From the NCBI GenBank assembly GCA_003228965.1, contig QIGP01000220.1:1-5513 (forward strand): a stretch of 5,513 nt of DNA, given 5' to 3'. Below, in pieces: positions 1 through 5,513 of this stretch. Positions within the stretch are counted from its first letter, which is position 1. Every line of letters begins with the position of its first letter. The notes below the pieces were generated by a model, which ran no database searches, was not told the DNA's origin, and saw only the letters and a list, made by a program, of their open reading frames with translations. The stretch comes from Gammaproteobacteria bacterium (GTDB lineage Bacteria > Pseudomonadota > Gammaproteobacteria > Steroidobacterales > SZUA-146). Both the position numbers and the translations under genes were made by a program.

Positions 1-1
1 A

Positions 2-58
2 AGGCAAAAACTGGAGTTTCCAGAGGATGAAAACCAAATGCTATTTGAAGTGTTTTGA
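2..58 (+). CDS. Possible C-terminal end of an unrecognised plus-strand gene (partial)
   Basis: One plus-strand frame is open from the left edge to a TGA at 56-58 and reads RQKLEFPEDENQMLFEVF. The acidic, amphipathic composition looks like the end of a real soluble protein, and a convergent gene here would fit the terminator at 375-402 acting in both directions. Eighteen codons are too few to identify a family or to prove coding, and I do not recognise it. It could equally be a chance open frame. Confidence 0.25.
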   Translation, partial: RQKLEFPEDENQMLFEVF

Positions 59-193
59 GCGCATCAATGGTGCAACCGCAGTGAAGATTGAACATTACTG
101 CCGAAAGGTCGTATCTCTAGCGTGTTAAGTAAGTGCTATTCGTTCCAGATAACTATTTGCAGTCGAATTAATACATGACGTTAGCTGTTGATT
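59..193. other. AT-leaning spacer with no recognisable gene
   Basis: With the transposase remnant to its right this forms a stretch of more than 300 bases without an intact gene. All frames are broken by stops, and I see no tRNA, repeat array or convincing promoter. A weak five-pair hairpin at about 61-73 is not followed by a T-run. The block is probably eroded intergenic DNA between the ribosomal operon and the next gene to the left. Confidence 0.5.
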
Positions 194-376
194 TTAAAAT
201 CTATTGTAATCCTCTGGATTTGTCTTGATCTTGATGCTGTCCAAACTGACGCTGCCAAGCTTCATCAGCCCCATCGCTTCGGGCACCACCAGAATCTCGA
301 CAAAAAAGGCCCCCAACTCCTTCAAAAAATGCTTTCTGAAACTGGTGATGGGAATATTGCACAGTTTTGAGCACAA
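194..376 (-). pseudogene. Degraded IS1182-like transposase fragment
   Basis: A 60-codon minus-strand frame contains FRKHFLKELGAFFVEILV, followed after a short gap by GLMKLGSVSLDSIKIKTN. From memory of the family this matches the block of IS1182-type transposases that reads roughly FRKrHLkaLxxLFVqvLxLcreaGLvkLGhVaLDGTKikAN, where the Asp in the LDGTK motif is thought to be the first catalytic DDE residue. Here that Asp is kept but the following Gly-Thr is Ser-Ile. The similarity begins near 358 and stops abruptly at about 218, after which the frame runs seven unrelated residues to a TAA. A complete transposase of this type is several hundred residues long, so both ends are missing and no activity is expected. 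There is no credible start: the first usable codon is a TTG inside the terminator T-run. The family assignment rests on pattern recognition, not on a search. The plus-strand frame at 188-370 is only the antisense shadow of this fragment. Confidence 0.68.
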
Positions 377-402
377 AAAAACCGACTAAAAGCCGGTTTT
401 TT
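375..402 (-). terminator. Rho-independent terminator after rplQ
   Basis: On the minus strand, an A-run leads into the arm ACCGGC, a five-base TTTTA loop and the arm GTCGGT, followed by seven T residues (381-375). Counting the flanking A-T pairs, 376-386 pairs with 392-402 over 11 positions, one of them a G-U wobble at 385/393. It starts 24 bases after the rplQ stop, as expected for the end of the alpha operon. On the plus strand a T-run is also present (397-402), so it may work in both directions, but there the wobble becomes an A-C mismatch, which favours the rplQ direction. Confidence 0.93.
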
Positions 403-426
403 GAATCTTTCATGTGGTAAAGCTAC

Positions 427-819
427 CTAATCGTCGTCATCGTCGTCATCTTCAGCAATGACTACACGATCAACTAACTGCACCAAGGCCATTGGAGCAG
501 CGTCTCCTGGACGCTCACTCATGCGAAGAATACGTACATAGCCACCAGGACGCTCTTTGAAATGAGGACCTAGCTCAGTGAACAACTTACCGACGGCTTC
601 TTTGCAGCGCAAACGATCGAAGGCGCGGCGACGATTAGCGACACTGTCGCTTTTCGCCATAGTAATGAGAGGCTCAATGTAGCGGCGCAGCTCTTTGGCT
701 TTGGGTAATGTGGTACGGATGGTTTCGTGTTTAATAATCGATGCGGTCATGTTGCGAAACATGGCTCGACGGTGACTACTATTACGATTTAACTGCCGTC
801 CGGCTTGACGATGTCGCAT
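427..819 (-). CDS. rplQ: 50S ribosomal protein L17
   Basis: L17 is a 23S rRNA-binding large-subunit protein located near the peptide exit region. The 130-residue product begins [17 protein letters not shown] and carries the family blocks [39 protein letters not shown] and ERPGGYVRI, then ends the core with LVQLVDR. E. coli L17 is 127 residues, so this is full length. The last eight residues are unusual: one Glu and seven Asp in a row. They are encoded by GAT/GAC codons arranged as a 9-bp tandem repeat, at the position where E. coli has a mixed Ala/Glu tail. The ATG at 819 is preceded by an AGGA eight bases upstream. It is the last gene of the alpha operon, 51 bases after rpoA, and is followed by the terminator at 375-402. 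The stop codon is TAG. Confidence 0.98.
   Translation of the reverse strand: MRHRQAGRQLNRNSSHRRAMFRNMTASIIKHETIRTTLPKAKELRRYIEPLITMAKSDSVANRRRAFDRLRCKEAVGKLFTELGPHFKERPGGYVRILRMSERPGDAAPMALVQLVDRVVIAEDDDDDDD
430..450 (-). repeat. Trinucleotide/9-bp tandem repeat encoding the poly-Asp tail of L17
   Basis: The plus strand reads atc gtc gtc atc gtc gtc atc: a 9-bp unit present twice plus one more triplet, and also a run of seven near-identical triplets. All seven triplets encode Asp on the minus strand. Such a tract can gain or lose triplets by replication slippage without breaking the frame. Confidence 0.8.
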
Positions 820-855
820 GTCGGTATTCCTAAACTTTTACTTGTTTATAGTTAG

Positions 856-880
856 CCTGAATAGATCGTTCTATATCAGG
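856..880 (-). promoter_or_regulatory. Imperfect RNA hairpin covering the rpoA stop codon
   Basis: In the transcript the 5' arm CCTGA T ATAGA (880-870) pairs with the 3' arm TCTAT TCAGG (865-856) around the loop ACGA (869-866). This gives ten pairs with a single bulged base at 875. The rpoA TAG (871-873) lies inside the 5' arm. No T-run follows, so it is not an intrinsic terminator. By inference it may slow 3' decay, be a processing site, or affect translational coupling from rpoA to rplQ. The inverted repeat itself is directly visible; its function is not known. Confidence 0.5.
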
Positions 881-1881
881 GCTGATTCGTTGGTAGTCTC
901 GCCGCGAAGCTGCGGTGGTGGCCAGTTGTCGAGCATAGTTCCAAGCTGAAGGCTGTGTTGAGCGAGAATTTCTTTAATCTCGGTCAGTGACTTCTTACCC
1001 AGGTTTGGTGTGCGCAACAGTTCGACTTCGGTACGTTGTACCAAGTCGCCAATGTAGTTAATGCTTTCGGCTTTCAGGCAGTTCGCTGAACGGACTGTAA
1101 GCTCCAGGTCGTCGACAGGGCGAAGCAAAATGGGATCGACGTGAGTCTCAGCCATAGCTGCCGCAGTTTCGTCGGCACCACGCAAGTCAACAAACACTGA
1201 AAGCTGGTCTTGAAGAATGTTGCCAGCAAAACGAATCGCTTTTTCAGGGTCGATGGTTCCGTTGGTTTCAAGGTCGATTAGCAGTTTGTCGAGGTCGGTA
1301 CGTTGCTCAACACGTGCGGCTTCGACGGTGTAGCTCACCCGTTTAACCGGGCTGAACGAAGCGTCAAGCTGCAAACGACCAATAGGACCTGAAATCTCTT
1401 CAAAGCGATTACGCTGTGCCGCTGGCTGGTAGCCGCGACCACGTATGACTTTAAGGTTCATGTTCAGCTGACCATTTGCGTTGATGTTGGCAATAACCAA
1501 ATCAGGGTTCATAACTTCAATGTCATGATCGGACGCAATGTCACCCGCCGTAACAACAGCAGGACCTTTCTTCGACAAGGTCAGATATGCCTCGTCGCGG
1601 GAATGCATTTGTAGTGCCACAGTTTTGAGGTTAAGCAAAATCTCAACCACGTCTTCCTGAACGCCTTCAATGTGTGTGTACTCGTGAAGCACGCCATCGA
1701 TCTCGACCTCAACAATGGCACACCCAGACATAGACGACAGCAGCACTCGACGAAGGGCATTGCCCAACGTGTGACCAAAGCCACGTTCGAACGGCTCAAT
1801 GGTAACGCGCGCTTGAGTGTCTGTAATCGGCTGGACTTTAACCACCCGTGGCTTCAAAAAATCGGAAACGGAACCTGTCAT
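871..1881 (-). CDS. rpoA: DNA-directed RNA polymerase subunit alpha
   Basis: The alpha subunit dimerises to nucleate RNA polymerase assembly and contacts promoter UP elements and activators. The product is 336 residues against 329 in E. coli. The N-terminal assembly domain spans about 1-233, with [12 protein letters not shown] at 34-45 (the Arg pair needed for beta contact) and [15 protein letters not shown] at 186-200. A short Ala-rich linker at about 236-247 leads to the C-terminal domain starting at [15 protein letters not shown]. The DNA-binding helix RSANCLKAE gives Arg264 and Asn267, equivalent to E. coli Arg265 and Asn268, and the second helix-hairpin-helix contact lies in TPNLGKKSL. 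The C-terminus after NWPP is longer than in E. coli and ends in SALI. The ATG at 1881 has a strong Shine-Dalgarno AAGGGG (1890-1895) eight bases upstream, matching the high demand for this protein. It sits 27 bases after rpsD. The stop is TAG, inside a hairpin. Confidence 0.99.
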   Translation of the reverse strand: MTGSVSDFLKPRVVKVQPITDTQARVTIEPFERGFGHTLGNALRRVLLSSMSGCAIVEVEIDGVLHEYTHIEGVQEDVVEILLNLKTVALQMHSRDEAYLTLSKKGPAVVTAGDIASDHDIEVMNPDLVIANINANGQLNMNLKVIRGRGYQPAAQRNRFEEISGPIGRLQLDASFSPVKRVSYTVEAARVEQRTDLDKLLIDLETNGTIDPEKAIRFAGNILQDQLSVFVDLRGADETAAAMAETHVDPILLRPVDDLELTVRSANCLKAESINYIGDLVQRTEVELLRTPNLGKKSLTEIKEILAQHSLQLGTMLDNWPPPQLRGETTNESALI

Positions 1882-1908
1882 GAAGGTAACCCCTTAGGAT
1901 AAAACGTA

Positions 1909-2529
1909 TTACTTAGAATAAAGCTCGACAACCAGGTTTTCATTGATATCGGGAAGGATATCGTCACGCTGGGGAATCGATTTAAAAGTGCCGCTAAGCT
2001 CTTTCTCGTCCACTTCAACCCACTCTGGTCGACCCACTTGTGAGGCGATGTCCATTGCTGATTGAATGCGTGCCTGTTTTTTAGCTTTCTCGCGAACGGA
2101 AATCACTTCCCCAGCAGCAACCTGGTAAGAAGGAATGTTCACAAGAGAACCGTTTATGTTGATGCCTTTATGGCTAACCAACTGACGAGCAGCTGCTCGT
2201 GTAGAGGCATAGCCCATGCGGTATACAACATTGTCAAGGCGACACTCGAGTTGCTCTAGCAGTAATTCACCGGTCGAACCCTTACGACGTGCAGCGGTTT
2301 TGTAGTAGTTACGGAACTGCTTCTCAAGCACTCCATACATACGACGCAGCTTTTGCTTTTCGCGCAGCTGTATACCGTAGTCAGATGTGCGAGGGCGACG
2401 TTGTCCTGCACCACCTGGAGGTACATCCAGTTTGCACTTCGAGTCGAGTGGACGTACGCCACTCTTGAGGAACAAATCGGTTCCTTCTCGCCGCGACAAT
2501 TTGCACGTTGGTCCTAAGTATCTTGCCAT
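1909..2529 (-). CDS. rpsD: 30S ribosomal protein S4
   Basis: S4 is a primary 16S rRNA-binding protein that starts assembly of the 30S body. In E. coli it is also the translational repressor of the alpha operon. The product is 206 residues, exactly the E. coli length. It begins [18 protein letters not shown] and shows the N-terminal arm ([27 protein letters not shown]) and then the S4 RNA-binding fold at about 94-150 ([32 protein letters not shown]). It ends [12 protein letters not shown]. The four-cysteine zinc site of the C+ type of S4 is absent, as is usual in gammaproteobacteria; Cys9 and Cys32 are isolated. The ATG at 2529 follows GGAG (2537-2540) seven bases upstream. The spacer after rpsK is 12 bases, so translation is probably coupled. 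The stop is TAA. Confidence 0.99.
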   Translation of the reverse strand: MARYLGPTCKLSRREGTDLFLKSGVRPLDSKCKLDVPPGGAGQRRPRTSDYGIQLREKQKLRRMYGVLEKQFRNYYKTAARRKGSTGELLLEQLECRLDNVVYRMGYASTRAAARQLVSHKGININGSLVNIPSYQVAAGEVISVREKAKKQARIQSAMDIASQVGRPEWVEVDEKELSGTFKSIPQRDDILPDINENLVVELYSK

Positions 2530-2541
2530 TGTAATTCTCCG

Positions 2542-2925
2542 TTAGACCCGACGTTTTTTCGGCGGACGACAACCGTTGTGTGGAATCGGGGTAACATCTT
2601 CAATATTCGTAATGCGAAACCCAGCAGCGTTCAAAGCACGCACAGCCGACTCACGGCCAGGGCCAGGGCCCTTAACGCGTACTTCCATGTTCTTAACACC
2701 GAAGTCTTTAACCACGTTACCGGCTTTTTCAGCGGCAACCTGTGCTGCGAACGGTGTGCTCTTACGCGAACCGCGGAAACCACATCCACCTGCTGTCGCC
2801 CATGACAGAGTGTTGCCCTGACGATCGGTGATAGTGATGATGGTGTTATTAAAAGAAGCGTGCACGTGAGCAATTGCGTCAACGACGTGCTTCTTTACCT
2901 TTTTCTTGCGTACTGGATCAGCCAT
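2542..2925 (-). CDS. rpsK: 30S ribosomal protein S11
   Basis: S11 lies on the 30S platform and contacts the E-site/P-site region of 16S rRNA. The product is 127 residues, against 129 in E. coli, with a slightly shorter basic N-terminus (RKKKVKKHV). Family blocks follow: [19 protein letters not shown], the glycine-rich segment ending [35 protein letters not shown] and the tail ending [11 protein letters not shown]. The Asn117-Gly118 pair corresponds to the E. coli site where Asn119 is converted to isoaspartate. A Cys replaces the Ser of E. coli in the GGxGFRGS loop. The ATG at 2925 has only a weak Shine-Dalgarno (GAG at 2934-2936). It is separated from rpsM by 69 bases, the longest spacer inside the operon here. 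The stop is TAA. Confidence 0.99.
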   Translation of the reverse strand: MADPVRKKKVKKHVVDAIAHVHASFNNTIITITDRQGNTLSWATAGGCGFRGSRKSTPFAAQVAAEKAGNVVKDFGVKNMEVRVKGPGPGRESAVRALNAAGFRITNIEDVTPIPHNGCRPPKKRRV

Positions 2926-2994
2926 GTTACTTACTCGTAAAAATATTCAGGTGTCGTCTGCTGTTGGCACACAACGAAATGCTAAAGTTGCGTG

Positions 2995-3351
2995 CTACTT
3001 GCGTACCAAACGACGTGGACCCTTACGGGTGCGTGCGTTGGTGCGGCTGCGTTGCCCGCGTACCGGCAAACCACGACGATGACGAATGCCGCGATAGGTA
3101 CCGAGATCCATCAGTCGTTTGATGTTCATTGCCGTTTCACGACGTAAATCGCCTTCGACAGTAAACGTCGCAACCGCGTTACGAATCTTCTCGACTTCGG
3201 GCTCTGACAGGTCTTTGACCTTGGTTGCAGGATCAACACTTGATGCATCGCAAATCTTGCGTGCACGTGTAGCGCCAATACCAAAGACATGCGTCAAACC
3301 GATGACGATATGTTTGTTCAAGGGAATGTTAATCCCAGCGATTCGGGCCAT
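2995..3351 (-). CDS. rpsM: 30S ribosomal protein S13
   Basis: S13 sits in the head of the small subunit, forms intersubunit bridges and reaches toward the P-site tRNA through its C-terminal tail. The 118-residue product has the same length as in E. coli. It begins [10 protein letters not shown], has the helix-hairpin-helix segment [17 protein letters not shown], and then [20 protein letters not shown] and the basic tail [20 protein letters not shown]. The ATG at 3351 is nine bases from a GGGAG. It is the first gene of the alpha operon. The spacer from rpmJ is 53 bases, which is short for the S4-binding leader pseudoknot known upstream of E. coli rpsM. The stop is TAG. Confidence 0.99.
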   Translation of the reverse strand: MARIAGINIPLNKHIVIGLTHVFGIGATRARKICDASSVDPATKVKDLSEPEVEKIRNAVATFTVEGDLRRETAMNIKRLMDLGTYRGIRHRRGLPVRGQRSRTNARTRKGPRRLVRK

Positions 3352-3404
3352 CTCAGCCGTCTCCCACTAATTCAATTAAAAACGCGTTGCTACTATCCGA
3401 CTAA

Positions 3405-3521
3405 TTAACCCTGACGTTGCTTGTGACGACCGTCTGTCTTACAGATCACACGAAGCACGCCATGGCGGCGGACAATTTTGCAGTTGCGACAAATTTTCTT
3501 TACTGATGCGCGTACTTTCAT
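3405..3521 (-). CDS. rpmJ: 50S ribosomal protein L36 (zinc-ribbon type)
   Basis: L36 is the smallest large-subunit protein and stabilises 23S rRNA packing. The minus-strand frame from the ATG at 3521 to the TAA at 3405-3407 encodes 38 residues, the standard length. It starts [15 protein letters not shown] and ends GRHKQRQG. Cys11, Cys14, Cys27 and His33 make up the complete zinc-binding set, so this is the C+ form. A zinc-independent paralogue elsewhere in the genome, as in E. coli, cannot be judged from here. AGGAG (3529-3533) lies seven bases before the start. The gene is 22 bases after secY, the usual spc-operon position. Confidence 0.98.
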   Translation of the reverse strand: MKVRASVKKICRNCKIVRRHGVLRVICKTDGRHKQRQG

Positions 3522-3543
3522 CGCACTTCTCCTGGTTGCCGGA

Positions 3544-4893
3544 CTATTTAACAGAACCGGATCGGCCGTAGCCTTTCAGATTCGCCTTTTTAGCCAGACC
3601 TTGGTACTGAGTTGTCATGAGGTGAGCAGCAAGCTGCGAACGAAAATCCATCACAACTACAACAATAATCAGCAGTGACGTACCACCAAAATAGAATGGT
3701 ACGTTGAACTGCAGAATCATAAATTCAGGTAACAGACATACTGCTGTTACGTAGAGCGCGCCCCAAAAGGTCAAACGCGTTAGTACCGTATCGAGGTACT
3801 CACCCGTCTTGCGCCCTGGTCGAATGCCAGGAATAAAGGCACCCGATCGTTTCAAGTTGTCGGCAGTTTCTTTCGTGTTCATCTGCAATGCTGTATAAAA
3901 GAAGCAGAAGAATATGATCAGAGCCGCGTACATGATGATGTACAGAGGCTTGCCTGGACCAATTTGGTTAGCTATGTCTTGCAGCCAGCCAAACTGTTCA
4001 CTTGAACCAAACCAGCCTGCAATCGTGACTGGCAATAAAATAATACTTGAAGCAAAAATGGGTGGAATGACGCCTGCGCTATTGAGCTTATAGGGCAAAT
4101 GCTGCGTAGGCGTTTGGTAAACTTTTCGCCCCTGCTGCCGTTTCGCGTAGTTAACTGCAATACGACGTTGGCCCATTTCCATGAACACTACGAAGTAAAG
4201 CACACCGAGAACCAGAAGCAACAACAAAATGGCAATGACCGGAGACAGCTCACCTTTACTAACCAAGTCTAAAGAGCCACCAATGGCGCTCGGAAGACCA
4301 GCGATAATGCCTGCCAAAATCAATATGCTAATACCGTTACCAATGCCGCGCTCAGTGATCTGTTCACCCAGCCACATCAGGAACATAGTCCCAGCTACAA
4401 GCGTTGTAGCCGCAAGAAATACGAACTCAAAGCCGGGGTTCAAAACGACACCCGGCTGATTTTGCATCGCTACTGACACACCTATTGATTGGAACGAGGC
4501 CAAAGCCAACGTACCATAACGCGTGTACTTGGTAATCTTGCGTCGCCCACTTTCACCTTCTTTACGAAGGTCCTGGAACATAGGCACCACGAACGTCAGA
4601 ATCTGCATGATGATCGATGCCGAAATGTACGGCATGACGCCCAATGCAAAAATACTTAATCGTTCCAGAGCTCCACCGGAAAACATGACAAGCACGTCAA
4701 CCATGGAACCTGCACCGTCGGTACGAGCAAACAACTGTTCCAGAGCCAACGGATCAATACCGGGCACAGGAATATACGTACCAATTCGATAAACCACCAG
4801 CGCCATTATCAAAAACCAGATACGTCGCTTAAGCTCACCGAACTTGGAACCTTCGTTCGCCAGTCCTTTTACCGCTTGGGCTGAAGTTGCCAC
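3544..4893 (-). CDS. secY: Protein translocase subunit SecY
   Basis: SecY is the ten-helix channel of the Sec translocon in the inner membrane; with SecE, SecG and the motor SecA it exports unfolded proteins and inserts membrane proteins. From the GTG at 4893 the product is 449 residues, close to 443 in E. coli. A short cytoplasmic N-terminus ends FGELKRR before TM1 (about 25-44, with [13 protein letters not shown] after it). Next come the plug/TM2 region [23 protein letters not shown], the loop [35 protein letters not shown], the cytosolic loop [16 protein letters not shown], and the loop with PGIRPG at about 355-360 (Arg358 equals the essential E. coli Arg357). The last helix region is [18 protein letters not shown], with a tail ending [10 protein letters not shown]. 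An ATG at 4941 in the same frame would overlap rplO by 47 bases and add 16 residues unlike any SecY N-terminus I know; I prefer the GTG. The stop is TAG. Confidence 0.97.
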   Translation of the reverse strand: MATSAQAVKGLANEGSKFGELKRRIWFLIMALVVYRIGTYIPVPGIDPLALEQLFARTDGAGSMVDVLVMFSGGALERLSIFALGVMPYISASIIMQILTFVVPMFQDLRKEGESGRRKITKYTRYGTLALASFQSIGVSVAMQNQPGVVLNPGFEFVFLAATTLVAGTMFLMWLGEQITERGIGNGISILILAGIIAGLPSAIGGSLDLVSKGELSPVIAILLLLLVLGVLYFVVFMEMGQRRIAVNYAKRQQGRKVYQTPTQHLPYKLNSAGVIPPIFASSIILLPVTIAGWFGSSEQFGWLQDIANQIGPGKPLYIIMYAALIIFFCFFYTALQMNTKETADNLKRSGAFIPGIRPGRKTGEYLDTVLTRLTFWGALYVTAVCLLPEFMILQFNVPFYFGGTSLLIIVVVVMDFRSQLAAHLMTTQYQGLAKKANLKGYGRSGSVK

Positions 4894-4894
4894 T

Positions 4895-5341
4895 TTAGTC
4901 TTCCACCTTCCCGCCAGCTGCTTCAATCGCAGCGCGAGCACCTTTGGTTGCTTTAATGCCTTTCAGATTGAATGACTCGGTCACTTCACCTGACAGGATC
5001 ACCTTAACTTTCATTGTATTCTTGGCGACCAGGTTAGCCTTTTTCAAGGCATCCAGATCGATCACACCGTTTTTTGCGTGCTTTGCCGCAATGGCCAACT
5101 CTTGAAGACGAATTTCGTCAACATAGCGTCCAACACGTGAGCTAAAGCCCACTTTAGGCAAACGGCGTTGCAGTGGCATTTGGCCACCCTCAAAACCGAC
5201 TTTATGAAATCCACCAGAACGTGACTTTTGGCCTTTCTGACCACGGCAACAGGTTTTACCCATGCCAGAGCCTTCGCCACGACCAACGCGCTTGGAGGAA
5301 TGACGGCTACCTTTAGCCGGTGATAATTCGTTCAGGCGCAT
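4895..5341 (-). CDS. rplO: 50S ribosomal protein L15
   Basis: L15 is a late-assembling 23S rRNA-binding protein with a long basic N-terminal extension. The 148-residue product compares with 144 in E. coli. It begins [13 protein letters not shown] and carries the glycine/arginine-rich arm ([25 protein letters not shown]), then [18 protein letters not shown], the globular part with [17 protein letters not shown], and the signature end [16 protein letters not shown]. Residues 31-32 are Cys-Cys where E. coli and Pseudomonas have Gly-Gly (GKTGGRGHKGQ), and a Gln replaces the His of that motif. About four extra residues near the AKHAKNGV segment explain the greater length. The ATG at 5341 follows the rpmD stop by one base, with GAGG nine bases upstream inside rpmD. 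The gene abuts secY with a one-base gap. The stop is TAA. Confidence 0.99.
   Translation of the reverse strand: MRLNELSPAKGSRHSSKRVGRGEGSGMGKTCCRGQKGQKSRSGGFHKVGFEGGQMPLQRRLPKVGFSSRVGRYVDEIRLQELAIAAKHAKNGVIDLDALKKANLVAKNTMKVKVILSGEVTESFNLKGIKATKGARAAIEAAGGKVED
4900..4909 (-). promoter_or_regulatory. Ribosome binding site that fixes the secY GTG start
   Basis: In the transcript AAGGTGG (4909-4903), one mismatch from AAGGAGG, lies nine bases before the GTG at 4893. An overlapping GGAAG (4904-4900) lies six bases before it. Both sit inside the last codons of rplO, whose TAA (4897-4895) is one base from the GTG. This geometry supports GTG initiation with translational coupling. Confidence 0.65.
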
Positions 5342-5342
5342 C

Positions 5343-5513
5343 TTATACGTCCTCGACTTTTAACATGTACGACACTTGGTTGATCATGCCGCGGTTTTCA
5401 GGAGTATCTATAACTTCTACGGTGTGATGCATACGACGTAATCCTAAACCACGCACACTGGCTTTATGGTTTTTAAGTCGTCCCGCTGCACTCTTCACAA
5501 GCGTTACCCTGAT
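5343..5513 (-). CDS. rpmD: 50S ribosomal protein L30 (N-terminus outside window)
   Basis: L30 is a small 23S rRNA-binding protein of the large subunit. Fifty-six codons are visible, from the right edge to the TAA at 5345-5343. They read [51 protein letters not shown]. This matches E. coli L30 from about residue 5 (IKITQTRSAIGR, LGLGLRRIGHTVE, RGMINAVSFMVKVEE), so only about four N-terminal residues lie beyond the window. The stop codon is one base from the rplO ATG, which indicates translational coupling. The preceding gene would be expected to be rpsE. Confidence 0.97.
   Translation of the reverse strand: MRVTLVKSAAGRLKNHKASVRGLGLRRMHHTVEVIDTPENRGMINQVSYMLKVEDV

Noticed and set aside
6..23. 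Hairpin CTGGA/TCCAG (11-23) followed by five T residues on the minus strand
   Set aside because: The stem has only five pairs and overlaps a likelier plus-strand coding end; too weak to call a terminator.
188..370. 60-codon plus-strand open frame
   Set aside because: It is the antisense of the degraded transposase frame at 194-376 and has no convincing ribosome site or family resemblance of its own.
201..413. 70-codon minus-strand open frame through the terminator
   Set aside because: It reads across the terminator hairpin and is a shifted-frame shadow of the transposase fragment, rich in Asp/Gln/Gly as such shadows often are.
1882..1895. AAGG/CCTT pairing that could hide the rpoA Shine-Dalgarno
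   Set aside because: Only four pairs with a five-base loop; not stable enough to claim regulation.
2576..2821. Plus-strand open frames opposite rpsK, rpsM and secY
   Set aside because: All lie wholly or almost wholly antisense to strongly conserved genes and show no family resemblance.
3380..3387. AACGCGTT palindrome before rpsM
   Set aside because: An eight-base palindrome with no loop cannot form an RNA hairpin, and a single short palindrome is expected by chance.
4894..4941. Longer secY form starting at the ATG at 4941
   Set aside because: It would overlap rplO by 47 bases and add residues that are just rplO sequence in another frame; the GTG at 4893 has a good ribosome site and gives a normal length.

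Overview
The window is an ordinary, well-conserved core segment of a bacterial chromosome: the distal end of the spc ribosomal-protein operon followed by the whole alpha operon. All genes lie on the minus strand. In transcription order they are rpmD (partial, running off the right edge), rplO, secY, rpmJ, rpsM, rpsK, rpsD, rpoA and rplQ. This order, with no adk, map or infA between secY and rpsM, together with the protein sequences (L36 with a full zinc ribbon, a 206-residue S4 of enterobacterial type, an alpha subunit close to that of E. coli), points to a gammaproteobacterium. It is not E. coli or a close enteric. I cannot name the genus; a marine or environmental group is only a guess.

Layout from right to left: 5513-4891 is a very tight block (rpmD, rplO, secY) in which stop and start codons are one base apart. 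The secY start is a GTG. 4893-3405 carries secY and the 38-codon rpmJ. 3351-1909 carries the small-subunit genes rpsM, rpsK and rpsD, and 1881-427 carries rpoA and rplQ. A strong hairpin plus U-run at 375-402 ends the transcription unit 24 bases past rplQ. The products are ribosomal proteins of both subunits, the membrane channel SecY that takes nascent chains from the ribosome, and the RNA polymerase alpha subunit. The arrangement thus co-produces translation, secretion and transcription machinery.

The leftmost ~370 bases hold no intact gene. They contain a degraded piece of a transposase on the minus strand (IS1182-like, about 47 recognisable residues). They may also contain the last 18 codons of an unrecognised plus-strand gene that enters from the left edge.

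I did not find a new biological system. The points worth a second look are modest: an imperfect 10-bp hairpin lying on the rpoA stop codon, a seven-aspartate tail on L17 encoded by a slippage-prone 9-bp repeat, four TAG stops among nine highly expressed genes, a Cys-Cys substitution in L15, and a short rpmJ-rpsM spacer that leaves little room for the S4-binding leader known in E. coli.
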